In this document: piece after piece, positions 49,973-60,048 of the stretch | Layout of the letters: every line of letters begins with the position of its first letter | How positions within the stretch are numbered: position 1 is the first letter of the stretch | Assembly (NCBI RefSeq): GCF_001661495.1 | Contig: NZ_BDDT01000002.1 | Location: forward strand, 620,001-684,000 | Reading direction: 5' to 3' | Source: Pseudoalteromonas prydzensis | GTDB lineage: Bacteria; Pseudomonadota; Gammaproteobacteria; Enterobacterales; Alteromonadaceae | Length of the DNA: 64,000 bases | Program-made: the position numbers and the translations under genes | Notes under the pieces: model-generated | What the model was told of the DNA's origin: nothing | The model's database searches: none | Seen by the model: the letters and a program-made list of their open reading frames with translations, nothing else

Positions 49973-50989
49973 ATGTCACAAAAATATAATGTTGTCGTAC
50001 TTGGCGCAACAGGCCTTGTTGGCCGCCAAATTATTGAAACGTTAGAAGATCGTAAATTTCCAGTTGATCAATTATTTTTATTGGCAAGTAGCCGAAGTGC
50101 GGGTGAAGATATTAAATTTCGTGGTGAAACCATCGAAGTACAAGACGTTGCAGGATTTGATTTTAGCCAAGCCCATATTGGCTTGTTTTCAGCCGGTGGC
50201 AGTGTATCAGAGCAATACGCGCCTATTGCAGCTGATGCGGGTTGTATCGTAATTGATAACACCTCACATTTTCGAAACGATTTTGAAGTGCCATTAGTGG
50301 TGCCTGAGGTTAACGCTGCAAGCCTTGCTGATTTTAGAAACCGCAATATTATTGCCAATCCAAATTGCTCAACCATTCAAATGATGGTGGCGTTAAAACC
50401 AATTTATGATGCGTATGGGATTGATCGTATCAATGTGTCAACGTATCAAGCAGTCTCTGGTGCGGGTAAGCAAGCCGTTGATGAGCTAGCTAAACAAACG
50501 GCTAATTTAATGAATGCTCGTCCAATCGATAGCGAACTATTTCCAAAGCAAATGGCGTTTAATGTTATTCCGCAAATAGATGCTTTTGAAGATAATGGCT
50601 ACACTCGCGAAGAAATGAAAATGGTTAACGAAACTCATAAAATTTTAGGTGACACAACAATCGCTGTTAATCCTACATGTGTTCGTGTGCCGGTCTTTTT
50701 TGGTCACTCTGAAGCGATTAATATCGAAACCAGAATGCCGTATGACTTTGAACACGTTAAGCAATTACTTAACGATGCACCTGGCCTTGAATTAATTGAT
50801 GATGAAGGCGATTACCCAACACCGGTTTCTGATGCCAGTGGTAACGATACTGTGTATGTGGGTCGTTTACGCCAAGATATTTCTCATCCCCATGGCTTAA
50901 ATATGTGGGTTGTGAGCGACAACACCCGCAAAGGTGCTGCAACCAATAGTGTGCAAATAGCTGAAGAGCTAATAGCTAACTACCTTTAA
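49973..50989 (+). CDS. asd: Aspartate-semialdehyde dehydrogenase
   Basis: 338 residues of the bacterial ASADH family: NAD(P)-binding VVVLGATGLVGRQIIETLED, the catalytic cysteine in NPNCSTIQM, substrate-binding SGAGKQAVDEL and ETHKILGD. It reduces aspartyl phosphate to the semialdehyde for Lys, Met, Thr and diaminopimelate. Because the active-site Cys is present it is a real enzyme and not the inactive paralogue Usg that precedes fimV-truA in E. coli; the position is the same. CGAGGA precedes the ATG. Confidence 0.94.
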   Translation: MSQKYNVVVLGATGLVGRQIIETLEDRKFPVDQLFLLASSRSAGEDIKFRGETIEVQDVAGFDFSQAHIGLFSAGGSVSEQYAPIAADAGCIVIDNTSHFRNDFEVPLVVPEVNAASLADFRNRNIIANPNCSTIQMMVALKPIYDAYGIDRINVSTYQAVSGAGKQAVDELAKQTANLMNARPIDSELFPKQMAFNVIPQIDAFEDNGYTREEMKMVNETHKILGDTTIAVNPTCVRVPVFFGHSEAINIETRMPYDFEHVKQLLNDAPGLELIDDEGDYPTPVSDASGNDTVYVGRLRQDISHPHGLNMWVVSDNTRKGAATNSVQIAEELIANYL

Positions 50990-51000
50990 TTTATAAGTAA

Positions 51001-51027
51001 AAAAGCGGCTTTTTGCCGCTTTTTTCT
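51001..51027 (+). terminator. Terminator of asd
   Basis: AAAAGCGGC (51001-51009) pairs with GCCGCTTTT (51015-51023), then Ts, 11 bases after the stop. Confidence 0.88.
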
Positions 51028-51304
51028 TTTTTAGCTGCCAAATAATTGCCGCATAGCCGCTAAAAGCGTATAAACTTAATCTTAACGAAAACAAACTCTT
51101 TCAGCTGATAAAGTTTAAGCTATTACGTATCAAAGTGTTGCGATGGATATTAGGACGCAACTGGTTTATAGTCAGCAACTGGAATAGAGCTTGCAAGAAA
51201 AACTCAATTAACTATTTATGTAAGTTATTTCTGTAAGAAATAATCAATGTTTAAGCGCCTAATTACAAGGTGCTGCGTTAACATTTAAACATTAAAGGAT
51301 CAGC
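51028..51304. other. Intergenic region upstream of fimV
   Basis: About 280 bases beyond the asd terminator. It holds an 8-bp perfect inverted repeat TTATTTCT/AGAAATAA (51225-51243) about 60 bases before fimV; it may be an operator or leader hairpin. No gene seen. Confidence 0.5.
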
Positions 51305-54300
51305 ATGCGCGGTTTAGCTTCACTCTTCTTATTAGCGTCTGCATTGGTGGTAACACCGATATACTCCCAAGACGGAGCTCAATTAAAAGGGCCTAAGGGT
51401 GTCGATTATGGCGTTCAAGGGCGTTCAATTGGGCCAATAAAGCCAACTGATACATTATGGCGTATTGCAGCAAAAATACGACCAGATAACTCGGTCAGTA
51501 TTTATCAAGTTATGCAGGCTTTGTATGAAAAAAATCCTCAATCTTTTTTAGATCAAAACCTTAATCATATGCGCGATGGCGCGTATCTAAAAATCCCAAC
51601 CTTAACTGAAATTCAAGGTGTAAGCCCTGAACTTGCTAAGCAGCGCTCTGAGCAAGATGATGAATTGTGGGAAAAAAAGAAAAACGGCACGTTAACGAAA
51701 AGTGAGATCAACGCATCACAAAAGAAAGTCACCCAAGCGCGTAAAGTGGATGTTGATGAGGCAAAGCAAGAATTAAAACAAGAAATCAACAGCATAAAAA
51801 CGCAGCAAGGCACGCAACTGGTTGAGCTACAAAAACAGTTCAAATCATCTGTGAATAATGTTGAAGAAATATTAGTTGAAAATAACAAATTAAAGCAACA
51901 GCTTACAGGTGTTTCTAAAGAACTTGAAAACATTCGTGAACAGCTTGGTCAAGACAGCGAAATTCAACGACAACTGAAAGAATTAATAACCAAACAAAAC
52001 GAAATTATAGAGCAACAAAATGCAAAAAAGCTCGAAGAGACTAGCGAATTTGATTTTGCTGGACTATTAGCTAATCCGCTAGTTCTCATTCTGTTAATGA
52101 CCATACCGGCATTGTTAGTCATCTTTGCAATCGTGATGTTTTTGCGTAAGCGTAATAACAAACAAGATGAAGATGTTGATGATGATGAGTTTTTACCACA
52201 AAGCCCAAGTTATACCGCCGATGAAGATATCGACTTAGGCCCTTCACTTGATCCAATTATTCCAGATCCAGTTCCTGGTGATATTGATGACTTAAGTGTG
52301 CAGTTGGACGATGATGACAAGGATATTTTACCGGACGACGATGACATTATTTTTGATGATAATATCGATGATGAATTTGAAGATGGCGACAGTTTATTAA
52401 ATCAAGATGAACTAAATGGTCTACTGAGTGATGACATCGTCTTCGATGATGAACATAAAGAGCAAGATGATGAGCTCGATATTTTCATGCAGCAAGATTT
52501 TGACAAAGCAGATGATGATAGTTTAGGCGATGATATCGACTTAGATATGAAAGCTGATGCTGACGACGGTGATATCTTAAGTGCTGCTGATCTAGACGAC
52601 TTATTTGCCAATGACGTTGAACAGCCTGCAACGGCTGAAGCCGATGACTCGCTTGATTCAGATGATGATTTAGCAGCATTGAGTGAAGAATTGGCCGATG
52701 ATGATTTTGATATTGATGCATTGATTGATGAGCAAAGCAGTAATAAACCCGCAGAGCCTGAACTTGCCTCAGAAGACGATGAATTTGATTTAGACGACAT
52801 TGATGGTCTGATTGATGAAGCAGCGAGTGACACTAGCAAAGCTGAGCCTGAATTAGTTGAAGAAGACGATGAATTTGATTTAGATGATATCGATAGTCTG
52901 ATTGATGAGACTGCTGCTGAAGACGTTAAGCCAGAGCCAGCTGTAGAAGATGATGAACTTGATATAGATGATATCGACAGTCTACTTGATGAAACTGCTG
53001 CTGAAGACGTTAAGCCAGAGCCAGCTGTAGAAGATGATGAACTTGATATAGATGATATCGACAGTCTACTTGATGAAACTGCTGCTGAAGACGTTAAGCC
53101 AGAGCCAGTTGAAGAAGACGATGAATTTGATTTAGACGATATCGACAGTCTGATTGATGAGACTGCTGCTGAAGACGTTAAGCCAGAGCCAGCTGTAGAA
53201 GGTGATGAACTTGATATAGATGATATCGACAGTCTGCTTGATGAAACTGCTGCTGAAGACGTTAAGCCAGAGCCAGTTGTAGAAGATGATGAACTGGATG
53301 TAGATGATATCGACAGTCTGCTTGATGAAACTGCTGCTGAAGACGTTAAGCCAGAGCCAGTTGAAGAAGACGATGAATTTGATTTAGATGATATCGACAG
53401 TCTGCTTGATGAGACTGCTGCTGAAGACGTTAAGCCAGAGCCAGCTGTAGAAGATGATGAACTTGATATAGATGATATCGACAGTCTACTTGATGAAACT
53501 GCTGCTGAAGACGTTAAGCCTGAGCCAGCTGAAGAAGATGACGAACTGGATATAGATGATATCGACAGTCTACTTGATGAAACTGCTGCTGAAGACGTTA
53601 AGCCAGAGCCAGTTGAAGAAGACGATGAATTTGATTTAGACGATATCGATAGTCTGATTGATGAGACTGCTGCTGAAGACGTTAAGCCAGAGCCAGCTGT
53701 AGAAGATGATGAACTTGATATAGATGATATCGACAGTCTGCTTGATGAAACTGCTGCTGAAGACGTTAAGCCAGAGCCAGTTGTAGAAGATGATGAACTG
53801 GATGTAGATGATATCGACAGTCTGCTTGATGAAACTGCTGCTGAAGACGTTAAGCCAGAGCCAGTTGAAGAAGACGATGAATTTGATTTAGATGATATCG
53901 ACAGTCTGCTTGATGAGACTGCTGCTGAAGACGTTAAGCCAGAGTCAGTTGTAGAAGATGATGAATTTGATTTTGGTGATATTGATAGTTTATTAGATCA
54001 GCCGACAGATGCTAAATCTGAGCCTGAACTCGGCATAGATCCTACCGAAACAGAGGATGAGTTAGGTGATATTGAAAGTTTAACGGATGAAGCGCATAAC
54101 ACGCAGCTTGATGAAGCACTTTCTGACTCGATGGAAGAATTATCGAATGTAGAAGATGAACTTGATATTGAAGAAGCTGAATCGATAGCTTCAAGTCTAG
54201 TTGATGAATCAGACGCTGGATCAGAACCTACAAGTACAGATGATGATTTATTCTCACAAACAAGTGAAGAATCAAGTGACGATTTGCTCGACGAAGACGA

Positions 54301-55534
54301 TCTATTAGATGAGTATGACGATCCTTCACTCAAAAGTGTTGATGATTTACTTAATGAATTACAGCAAGAAGATGATTACGTTGAACCACCACAATGGTCT
54401 GATGTTGATGAACTTGACGATGAAATTGAGGAAGTTGAAATTGACTTGGGGGATGACCCCCTTGCAGATGAAGAACTTGATGATGAATTTGATCTAGCAT
54501 TAGAAGATGAGCCGCTGAGCGCAGATGCTGTGACGCCGAGTGTAGAGCTTGATGACTATCCAGAACTTGAACTTGATGATGAAGAAGCTGAGGGTAATGA
54601 GGCACGCGATGATGAAGCTAATGCCGACTCGCCTGAGCTGCAACTTAGTCAAGCAGAGCAAGATTTGGCTGATGCAATGGCGGCAGGGCAAGACTTAGAT
54701 AGTTTAGAACAAGATTTTGACGATGAGTTATTAATCGAAGATGAGTTACTTGCTGAAGATGAACCATTAAGTGAAGAGCCGCAGCTTAACGATACTCTCA
54801 CGACTAATGACGATGTTAAAGAAGCTGAGACGGACGCTGCAGATGAGACACTGTTAGATAATGAAAAGCACAGTGCTGAGCAAGTAACAGATGATGAAGA
54901 TGATTTAGCCGTCGAACTTGACGAGCCGTTTGAGCAACCGCCAGCGCTTGATAGTAACTTAGATGCACAACAAAATGATCTATCAGACGACCAGCTTGAT
55001 GATGACTTTATGGCTGATCTTACGCAAACAGATTTTGATGCGTTATTAAGTGAGTTGGCTGAACCAGAGCCGTTAGATATTGATGAGAGCAGTGATTTCG
55101 ACGTTGATTTTAATGCACTGCTTAGTGAAGATCTTGCGGAACTTGAAGCATTCTCTGCAACTGATGATATGGGCTTGGCGGAGCAAGTAGATGAAGAAAT
55201 AACTGCACCTAACAACAGTGACGAGCTCAAAGATGATTTTGTAGATATTGATTCATTGCTTGAACAAAGTGACGATGCAAGTTTAGATCATGAACCTTAC
55301 GATGATGTAAATATGGATGTGGGTTTGAGTGAGTTTGACGCTTTATTAGCGGGCGATAACCCAACAGATGTTGATTTAGAAAGTGGTGGTTTTTCAGCTA
55401 AACTCGACTTAGCCCGTGCTTACATTGAAATAGGTGATATGGACTCAGCGCTAGATGCTATTGAAGAGGTTATTGCCGATGGTCCTGAAGAGGTGCAAGA
55501 AGAAGCGCTGGGTTTAAAAGCTAAAATAGTTTAA
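51305..55534 (+). CDS. fimV: FimV/HubP-family polar landmark protein
   Basis: 1409 residues: signal peptide (RGLASLFLLASALVVTPIYS); LysM-type peptidoglycan-binding region (PIKPTDTLWRIAAKIRPDN, to about 105); coiled coil about 150-245; one membrane helix about 255-278; a very acidic cytoplasmic region including thirteen 28-residue repeats (about 521-884); and the conserved C-terminal FimV domain (KLDLARAYIEIGDMDSALDAIEEV). HubP of Vibrio and Shewanella has this layout and organises the cell pole, flagella and chemoreceptors; FimV supports type IV pili in Pseudomonas. It sits between asd and truA, the conserved position. Confidence 0.93.
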   Translation: MRGLASLFLLASALVVTPIYSQDGAQLKGPKGVDYGVQGRSIGPIKPTDTLWRIAAKIRPDNSVSIYQVMQALYEKNPQSFLDQNLNHMRDGAYLKIPTLTEIQGVSPELAKQRSEQDDELWEKKKNGTLTKSEINASQKKVTQARKVDVDEAKQELKQEINSIKTQQGTQLVELQKQFKSSVNNVEEILVENNKLKQQLTGVSKELENIREQLGQDSEIQRQLKELITKQNEIIEQQNAKKLEETSEFDFAGLLANPLVLILLMTIPALLVIFAIVMFLRKRNNKQDEDVDDDEFLPQSPSYTADEDIDLGPSLDPIIPDPVPGDIDDLSVQLDDDDKDILPDDDDIIFDDNIDDEFEDGDSLLNQDELNGLLSDDIVFDDEHKEQDDELDIFMQQDFDKADDDSLGDDIDLDMKADADDGDILSAADLDDLFANDVEQPATAEADDSLDSDDDLAALSEELADDDFDIDALIDEQSSNKPAEPELASEDDEFDLDDIDGLIDEAASDTSKAEPELVEEDDEFDLDDIDSLIDETAAEDVKPEPAVEDDELDIDDIDSLLDETAAEDVKPEPAVEDDELDIDDIDSLLDETAAEDVKPEPVEEDDEFDLDDIDSLIDETAAEDVKPEPAVEGDELDIDDIDSLLDETAAEDVKPEPVVEDDELDVDDIDSLLDETAAEDVKPEPVEEDDEFDLDDIDSLLDETAAEDVKPEPAVEDDELDIDDIDSLLDETAAEDVKPEPAEEDDELDIDDIDSLLDETAAEDVKPEPVEEDDEFDLDDIDSLIDETAAEDVKPEPAVEDDELDIDDIDSLLDETAAEDVKPEPVVEDDELDVDDIDSLLDETAAEDVKPEPVEEDDEFDLDDIDSLLDETAAEDVKPESVVEDDEFDFGDIDSLLDQPTDAKSEPELGIDPTETEDELGDIESLTDEAHNTQLDEALSDSMEELSNVEDELDIEEAESIASSLVDESDAGSEPTSTDDDLFSQTSEESSDDLLDEDDLLDEYDDPSLKSVDDLLNELQQEDDYVEPPQWSDVDELDDEIEEVEIDLGDDPLADEELDDEFDLALEDEPLSADAVTPSVELDDYPELELDDEEAEGNEARDDEANADSPELQLSQAEQDLADAMAAGQDLDSLEQDFDDELLIEDELLAEDEPLSEEPQLNDTLTTNDDVKEAETDAADETLLDNEKHSAEQVTDDEDDLAVELDEPFEQPPALDSNLDAQQNDLSDDQLDDDFMADLTQTDFDALLSELAEPEPLDIDESSDFDVDFNALLSEDLAELEAFSATDDMGLAEQVDEEITAPNNSDELKDDFVDIDSLLEQSDDASLDHEPYDDVNMDVGLSEFDALLAGDNPTDVDLESGGFSAKLDLARAYIEIGDMDSALDAIEEVIADGPEEVQEEALGLKAKIV
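52865..53956 (+). repeat. Thirteen 84-bp tandem repeats in fimV
   Basis: Thirteen in-frame 28-codon units of type DDE(L/F)D(I/L/V)DDIDSL(L/I)DETA and AEDVKPEP(A/V)(V/E)E. Units 4-7 (53117-53452) and 10-13 (53621-53956) form a higher-order duplication offset by 504 bp (six units). Diverged half-units flank the array. Confidence 0.95.
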
Positions 55535-55552
55535 TACTATTTTAATTTTAAG

Positions 55553-55587
55553 AAAGGGATATAAACGTAAGTTTATATCCCTTTTTT
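55553..55587 (+). terminator. Terminator of fimV
   Basis: A 14-bp stem AAAGGGATATAAAC (55553-55566) pairs with GTTTATATCCCTTT across a GTAA loop, then Ts. Confidence 0.92.
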
Positions 55588-55705
55588 ATTTAGTCTTACC
55601 AGTATAAATAAGTCTCGAGGTGCTTATTTGTAGTGAGTTACTTTTATTAGATTGGCATATAGCATAAAATGCCCGTCCTTTAGCACAGTAGGTAAAGCAG
55701 TCATT

Positions 55706-56500
55706 ATGCGAGTAGCACTTGGAGTTGAATACAACGGCGCCCGATACAGTGGTTGGCAGCGTCAATCACACGTTAATAGTGTACAACAAGAAGTAGAAAC
55801 CGCGCTTTCGCGTATTTGTAATCACCCGGTTGAAATTGTTTGTGCGGGGCGTACAGATGCGGGTGTCCATGGTACTGGCCAAGTTGTGCATTTTGATACG
55901 CACGCTGAGCGCGATATGGTGGCATTTACTATGGGTATGAACACTTTGCTACCGAAAGATATTGCTATTCGCTACGCAAAACCGGTGGATGAAAATTTTC
56001 ATGCTCGCTTTAGTGCTACAGCAAGGCGTTATCGCTACGTTATTTATAATAACTCCTTTCGAGGGGCGATATTGAGTGAGGGAGTGACACATTTTCATCA
56101 CCCCCTTGATGAAACTAAAATGCAACAAGCATGTCAGTATTTAATTGGAGAACATGACTTTACGTCGTTTCGCGCATTACATTGCCAAGCGAATACAGCG
56201 ACACGTACCATTCATCATTTATCGGTTGAGCGCCAAGGCAACTATGTGGTCATCGATATAAAAGCAAATGCATTTTTACACCATATGGTACGTAATATCA
56301 CCGGTTGCTTAATGGATATCGGTTTACATAAGCAGCAACCAGTGTGGCTTAAAGAATTACTTGATTTAAAAGAGCGCGCTAAAGCCAGCGCTACAGCGAA
56401 GGCGGCAGGTTTATACTTAGTGGATGTAGATTATCCAGAGCAGTTTGAAATTCCATCAACACCACTAGGCCCTTTATTTTTAGCTGATACTGGGGTTTAA
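55706..56500 (+). CDS. truA: tRNA pseudouridine(38-40) synthase
   Basis: 264 residues; TruA makes pseudouridine at positions 38-40 of the anticodon arm. The ATG at 55706 gives [20 protein letters not shown], the standard N terminus; an open frame 18 codons upstream is not conserved. The catalytic Asp is in [20 protein letters not shown] and the second TruA half has [17 protein letters not shown]. Upstream is the fimV terminator, downstream accD. Confidence 0.97.
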   Translation: MRVALGVEYNGARYSGWQRQSHVNSVQQEVETALSRICNHPVEIVCAGRTDAGVHGTGQVVHFDTHAERDMVAFTMGMNTLLPKDIAIRYAKPVDENFHARFSATARRYRYVIYNNSFRGAILSEGVTHFHHPLDETKMQQACQYLIGEHDFTSFRALHCQANTATRTIHHLSVERQGNYVVIDIKANAFLHHMVRNITGCLMDIGLHKQQPVWLKELLDLKERAKASATAKAAGLYLVDVDYPEQFEIPSTPLGPLFLADTGV

Positions 56501-56660
56501 TTGGCGATAATTTAAACGTATTTACACAGGCATTTCACTACTAAGACCAGTTTTTTATACCGTGAGTGTGTAATTCATGTTTTAATTGAAAAAATTTGTC
56601 TGCTAATTATTTTTTGGCAGGAACGCAGCAAAGCACAGAATAGTATTAAGAGAGTTGCAA

Positions 56661-57536
56661 ATGAGTTGGTTAGAAAAAATCCTACCTAAAACAACAAAGT
56701 CTTCGGCTCGTAAAGAGATACCTGAAGGTGTTTGGGCGAAATGTACAGATTGTGATTCGATTTTATATAAAGCGGAATTAGAAAAATCACTTAACGTATG
56801 CCCTAAATGCAATCACCACATGCGTGTGAGTGGCCGTAAACGTCTTGAACATTTTTTGGATGATAATGATCGCCAAGAGCTTGGTGTACAACACGAACCA
56901 AAAGATATTTTAAAGTTTAAAGACTCAAAAAAATACTCAGACCGTATTGCCGCTGCACAAAAATCAAGTGGTGAAAAAGACGCATTAGTCGCGATGAAAG
57001 GGCGCTTAAAAGGTATCCCTGTTGCTGCTGTTGCCTTTGAATTCTCATTTATGGGGGGGTCAATGGCATCGGTTGTTGGCGCGCGCTTTGTTGATGCGGT
57101 TGATCAGTGTTTAGAGCATAATATGCCGCTGATTTGTTTTTCAGCATCTGGTGGTGCACGTATGCAAGAAGCGCTTATGTCACTGATGCAAATGGCTAAA
57201 ACCAGTGCTGCACTTGCGAAAATGAGCGAAAAAGGTTTACCGTTTATTTCAGTAATGACTGACCCAACCATGGGCGGTGTATCTGCATCATTAGCAATGC
57301 TAGGCGATATTAACGTTGCCGAGCCAAAAGCCTTAATTGGCTTTGCGGGTCCGCGTGTTATTGAACAAACAGTGCGTGAAACCTTACCTGAAGGCTTCCA
57401 GCGCAGTGAGTTCCTACTAGAGCACGGTGCTATCGATATGATCATCGACCGTCGTGAAATGCGTGATACGCTTGCACGTATACTGGCTAAATTTATGAAC
57501 TTGCCTTCTACGGAACAAGAGCATAGAGTAGCGTAA
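56661..57536 (+). CDS. accD: Acetyl-CoA carboxylase carboxyltransferase subunit beta
   Basis: 291 residues beginning MSWLEKILP. The N-terminal zinc ribbon is [19 protein letters not shown] followed by LNVCPKC (four Cys); the carboxyltransferase core has [33 protein letters not shown] and [15 protein letters not shown], with [14 protein letters not shown]. With AccA it transfers the carboxyl from biotin to acetyl-CoA, the first step of fatty acid synthesis. AAGAGAG lies six bases before the ATG; an in-frame TTG two codons earlier is rejected. folC follows after 25 bases. Confidence 0.98.
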   Translation: MSWLEKILPKTTKSSARKEIPEGVWAKCTDCDSILYKAELEKSLNVCPKCNHHMRVSGRKRLEHFLDDNDRQELGVQHEPKDILKFKDSKKYSDRIAAAQKSSGEKDALVAMKGRLKGIPVAAVAFEFSFMGGSMASVVGARFVDAVDQCLEHNMPLICFSASGGARMQEALMSLMQMAKTSAALAKMSEKGLPFISVMTDPTMGGVSASLAMLGDINVAEPKALIGFAGPRVIEQTVRETLPEGFQRSEFLLEHGAIDMIIDRREMRDTLARILAKFMNLPSTEQEHRVA

Positions 57537-57561
57537 ATTTCAGCTTTACTGATTACACGCT

Positions 57562-58827
57562 ATGACCAAAAACATTCCTAGCCAATCATCAAGCCTTGAT
57601 GATTGGCTTTGTTATTTAGAAAGTGTTCACCCTGCAAACATTGCTATGGGGCTAGAGCGCGTTGCCCATGTCGCCAATGCGATTGGCTTACTCGATACAG
57701 CGAGTAAAATAATCCTCGTCGGTGGCACCAATGGCAAAGGTACTACAGCTCGTTGTTTAGAAACGCTGCTACTTGCCCAAGGTTATTCTGTAGGTACCTA
57801 TGCATCACCTCATCTTATTCATTACAACGAACGCGTACGCGTAAATGGCGCAGAGCTTGATGACCAATTTCATGTTGATGCCTTTGATTTACTCGAGCAG
57901 GGCCGTGGTGACACGCCACTGACTTATTTTGAATATGGCACTTTAGGTGCATTGGCGATTTTTAAACGCCACAGTGTTGATTATGTGTTGTTAGAAGTGG
58001 GGCTTGGCGGGCGTTATGATGCAACCAACATCGTTACCCCATTTGCCAGTGTGATCACCACCATCGATTTAGATCATAAAGAATACCTAGGTGATACGCG
58101 GGAGCTTGTGGGTTATGATAAAGCAGGAATTTTCCGTACTGGCACCCCCGCCATTGTCGGCGATTTAAACATACCGCACACAGTGACTGATTACGGGCAT
58201 GAGATTAATGCCGATATGTATTTATCAGGCCAGCAGTTTATTTTTGCAGAATATGAAGATACGTTTAGTTGGCAATATCAAGGGCATCAGCTTGAATTAG
58301 CTAAACCAGCTATTCCGTGTCAAAACGTGGCGACAGCGTTGACCACATTAGCGGTGTTAAACTTATTACCGGATGAGGCTGTGATCCGCGATTGTTTAAC
58401 TAATTTAGTGGTTGAAGGGCGTTTTCAGCAACTAAGCAGTGAACCTATGGTCTATACTGACGTGGCGCACAACCCTGAATCTGCACGTTATTTAGCTAAA
58501 AAGTTAGCTCACCTGCAAGAACAAGGCTTTAAAGTTCATGCGTTAGTCGCTATGCTGGCTGATAAAGACAAAGTTGCGGTATTAAATGAAGTAAACTCAG
58601 TAGTCGATACCTGGTATTTAGCTGGGCTAAATTGTTTTCGTGGCGATAAAGTAGAAAACTTAGCTAAATCGATGAGTAGTGTGCAAACATCCGCGCCGAT
58701 TGAGCAATATCAAAGTGTTGATGAGGCACTAGACACAGTATTGCCACAGCTAGATGCAAAATCGGTATTGATTGTATTTGGCTCCTTTTTTACCGTAGCA
58801 GCCGCTATTAATTATTGGAAAAAATAG
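57562..58827 (+). CDS. folC: Bifunctional folylpolyglutamate/dihydrofolate synthase
   Basis: 421 residues of the Mur-ligase-like family: ATP-binding LVGGTNGKGTTARCLETLL, Omega-loop region YASPHLIHYNERVRVNG, LLEVGLGGRYDATNI, DLDHKEYLGDT and the C-terminal VVEGRFQ and DVAHNPES. It adds glutamate to dihydropteroate and to folates. It lies in the accD-folC-dedD-cvpA-purF cluster and is followed by dedD after 11 bases. Confidence 0.97.
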   Translation: MTKNIPSQSSSLDDWLCYLESVHPANIAMGLERVAHVANAIGLLDTASKIILVGGTNGKGTTARCLETLLLAQGYSVGTYASPHLIHYNERVRVNGAELDDQFHVDAFDLLEQGRGDTPLTYFEYGTLGALAIFKRHSVDYVLLEVGLGGRYDATNIVTPFASVITTIDLDHKEYLGDTRELVGYDKAGIFRTGTPAIVGDLNIPHTVTDYGHEINADMYLSGQQFIFAEYEDTFSWQYQGHQLELAKPAIPCQNVATALTTLAVLNLLPDEAVIRDCLTNLVVEGRFQQLSSEPMVYTDVAHNPESARYLAKKLAHLQEQGFKVHALVAMLADKDKVAVLNEVNSVVDTWYLAGLNCFRGDKVENLAKSMSSVQTSAPIEQYQSVDEALDTVLPQLDAKSVLIVFGSFFTVAAAINYWKK

Positions 58828-58838
58828 AGAGGAATCTG

Positions 58839-59474
58839 GTGAACTCAGGCTTTATAAATCGTTTAGTCGGCACAAGTATTGTGGTGATTGCAGCTATCGT
58901 GTTTATTCCTAATATTCTCGATGGCGAAAAAGTACATTACAAAGAAGGCTTTAAAGCCATTCCTGAACGTCCTGAGTTCAAAACTATCGACCTCCAAGAT
59001 GCGATAGATGACCAAGTGGCCAACGCACAGCAGCCAAAAGAAGACGTTGAGGAAGATATTGCAGCAGATGATGAACAGCTCACAAGTGCTGCAGAGGTCG
59101 TTGTAGAATCAACGCCTGCTGAGCAGAAAGTTGTTGAAGCATCAACTAGTCAAGTTGCAGCCAAAGAGAAACCACAAGCCGTTGAGAAGCAACCAGAGCC
59201 AGCACGTAAGCCAGAAGAAAATTTATCTAAAATGGCCTATGTAATTCAGCTGGGAAGTTTTTCTCACGCCGCTAATGTTAAATCGTTACAGGCGAAACTC
59301 AGCGATAAAGGCTTTAAAACCTTTACTCGCCCAGTTAAAACACCCAATGGCACTTTAACCAAAGTTTTTGTGGGTCCGTCGCTTAATAAGGCAGAGCTTG
59401 AGAGCAAACTCCCTGAATTAAAAGCGCTTACTAAACTCAATGGTAAGGTTACCCAATTTGAAGTAACAAAATGA
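58839..59474 (+). CDS. dedD: SPOR-domain protein DedD
   Basis: About 211 residues: a short cytoplasmic start (VNSGFINRLVGT), one membrane helix (about 12-27, SIVVIAAIVFIPNIL), a low-complexity Pro/Glu-rich linker, and a C-terminal SPOR domain (YVIQLGSFSHAANVKSLQAK...FVGPSLNK) that binds denuded septal glycan. The GTG at 58839 has GAGAGGA five bases upstream; a longer frame overlapping folC is less likely. The position between folC and cvpA is as in E. coli. Confidence 0.92.
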   Translation: MNSGFINRLVGTSIVVIAAIVFIPNILDGEKVHYKEGFKAIPERPEFKTIDLQDAIDDQVANAQQPKEDVEEDIAADDEQLTSAAEVVVESTPAEQKVVEASTSQVAAKEKPQAVEKQPEPARKPEENLSKMAYVIQLGSFSHAANVKSLQAKLSDKGFKTFTRPVKTPNGTLTKVFVGPSLNKAELESKLPELKALTKLNGKVTQFEVTK

Positions 59475-59535
59475 TCTGGTATTTAGCGCCGACCTCTTAT
59501 AGAATGCGCCCCAAATTAACGACTAGTTGGTTCAT

Positions 59536-60030
59536 ATGATCTGGGTTGATTACGCCATACTTGGCATTATTGCACTGTCTACTATTATCGGTTTAATTCG
59601 TGGCTTTATAAAAGAAGCAATGTCTTTGGCCGTGTGGGCTGGGGCATTTATCATCTCTAGTTTATTTTACCAATATTTAGCTTCCTTCCTAACCAGTATT
59701 TCGGAACCCCTTTTAAGAAATGCAGCGGCCATTGCCATATTATTCTTTGCGACGCTATTGTTAGGCGGATTGTTAAACTACCTACTAGGTGAGCTGGTAC
59801 ATCGTACTGGTCTATCTGGTACAGACCGTGTCTTTGGCATTGTCTTTGGTGCACTTCGTGGCGTGTTGGTCGTGAGCGCGTTACTCTTCTTTCTTGATGC
59901 TTTTACTGGTGCGCCTAATACGCACTGGTGGGGTAACTCTATTTTGATCCCAGAATTTGGCTTTGTTGTTGAGTGGTTTTTTTCATACCTCGAAAACAAT
60001 TCAAGCTTTTTAAATTCGGTCAACCGTTAA
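59536..60030 (+). CDS. cvpA: CvpA family membrane protein
   Basis: 164 residues with four transmembrane helices: [60 protein letters not shown] and [20 protein letters not shown]. CvpA is required for colicin V export in E. coli and linked to envelope stress tolerance; its molecular role is unclear. The ATG at 59536 is preferred over a TTG three codons upstream. It is 18 bases from purF and cotranscribed with it, as in enterobacteria. Confidence 0.93.
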   Translation: MIWVDYAILGIIALSTIIGLIRGFIKEAMSLAVWAGAFIISSLFYQYLASFLTSISEPLLRNAAAIAILFFATLLLGGLLNYLLGELVHRTGLSGTDRVFGIVFGALRGVLVVSALLFFLDAFTGAPNTHWWGNSILIPEFGFVVEWFFSYLENNSSFLNSVNR

Positions 60031-60048
60031 TCGGCGAGGAAAAATTTC

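Noticed and set aside
52865-53956. Regular 84-bp repeats considered as a CRISPR-like or satellite array
   Set aside because: There are no unique spacers, and the period is a whole number of codons in an open reading frame.
55652-55705. N-terminal extension of truA by 18 codons
   Set aside because: The added residues are not part of the TruA family N terminus; the ATG at 55706 gives the standard start.
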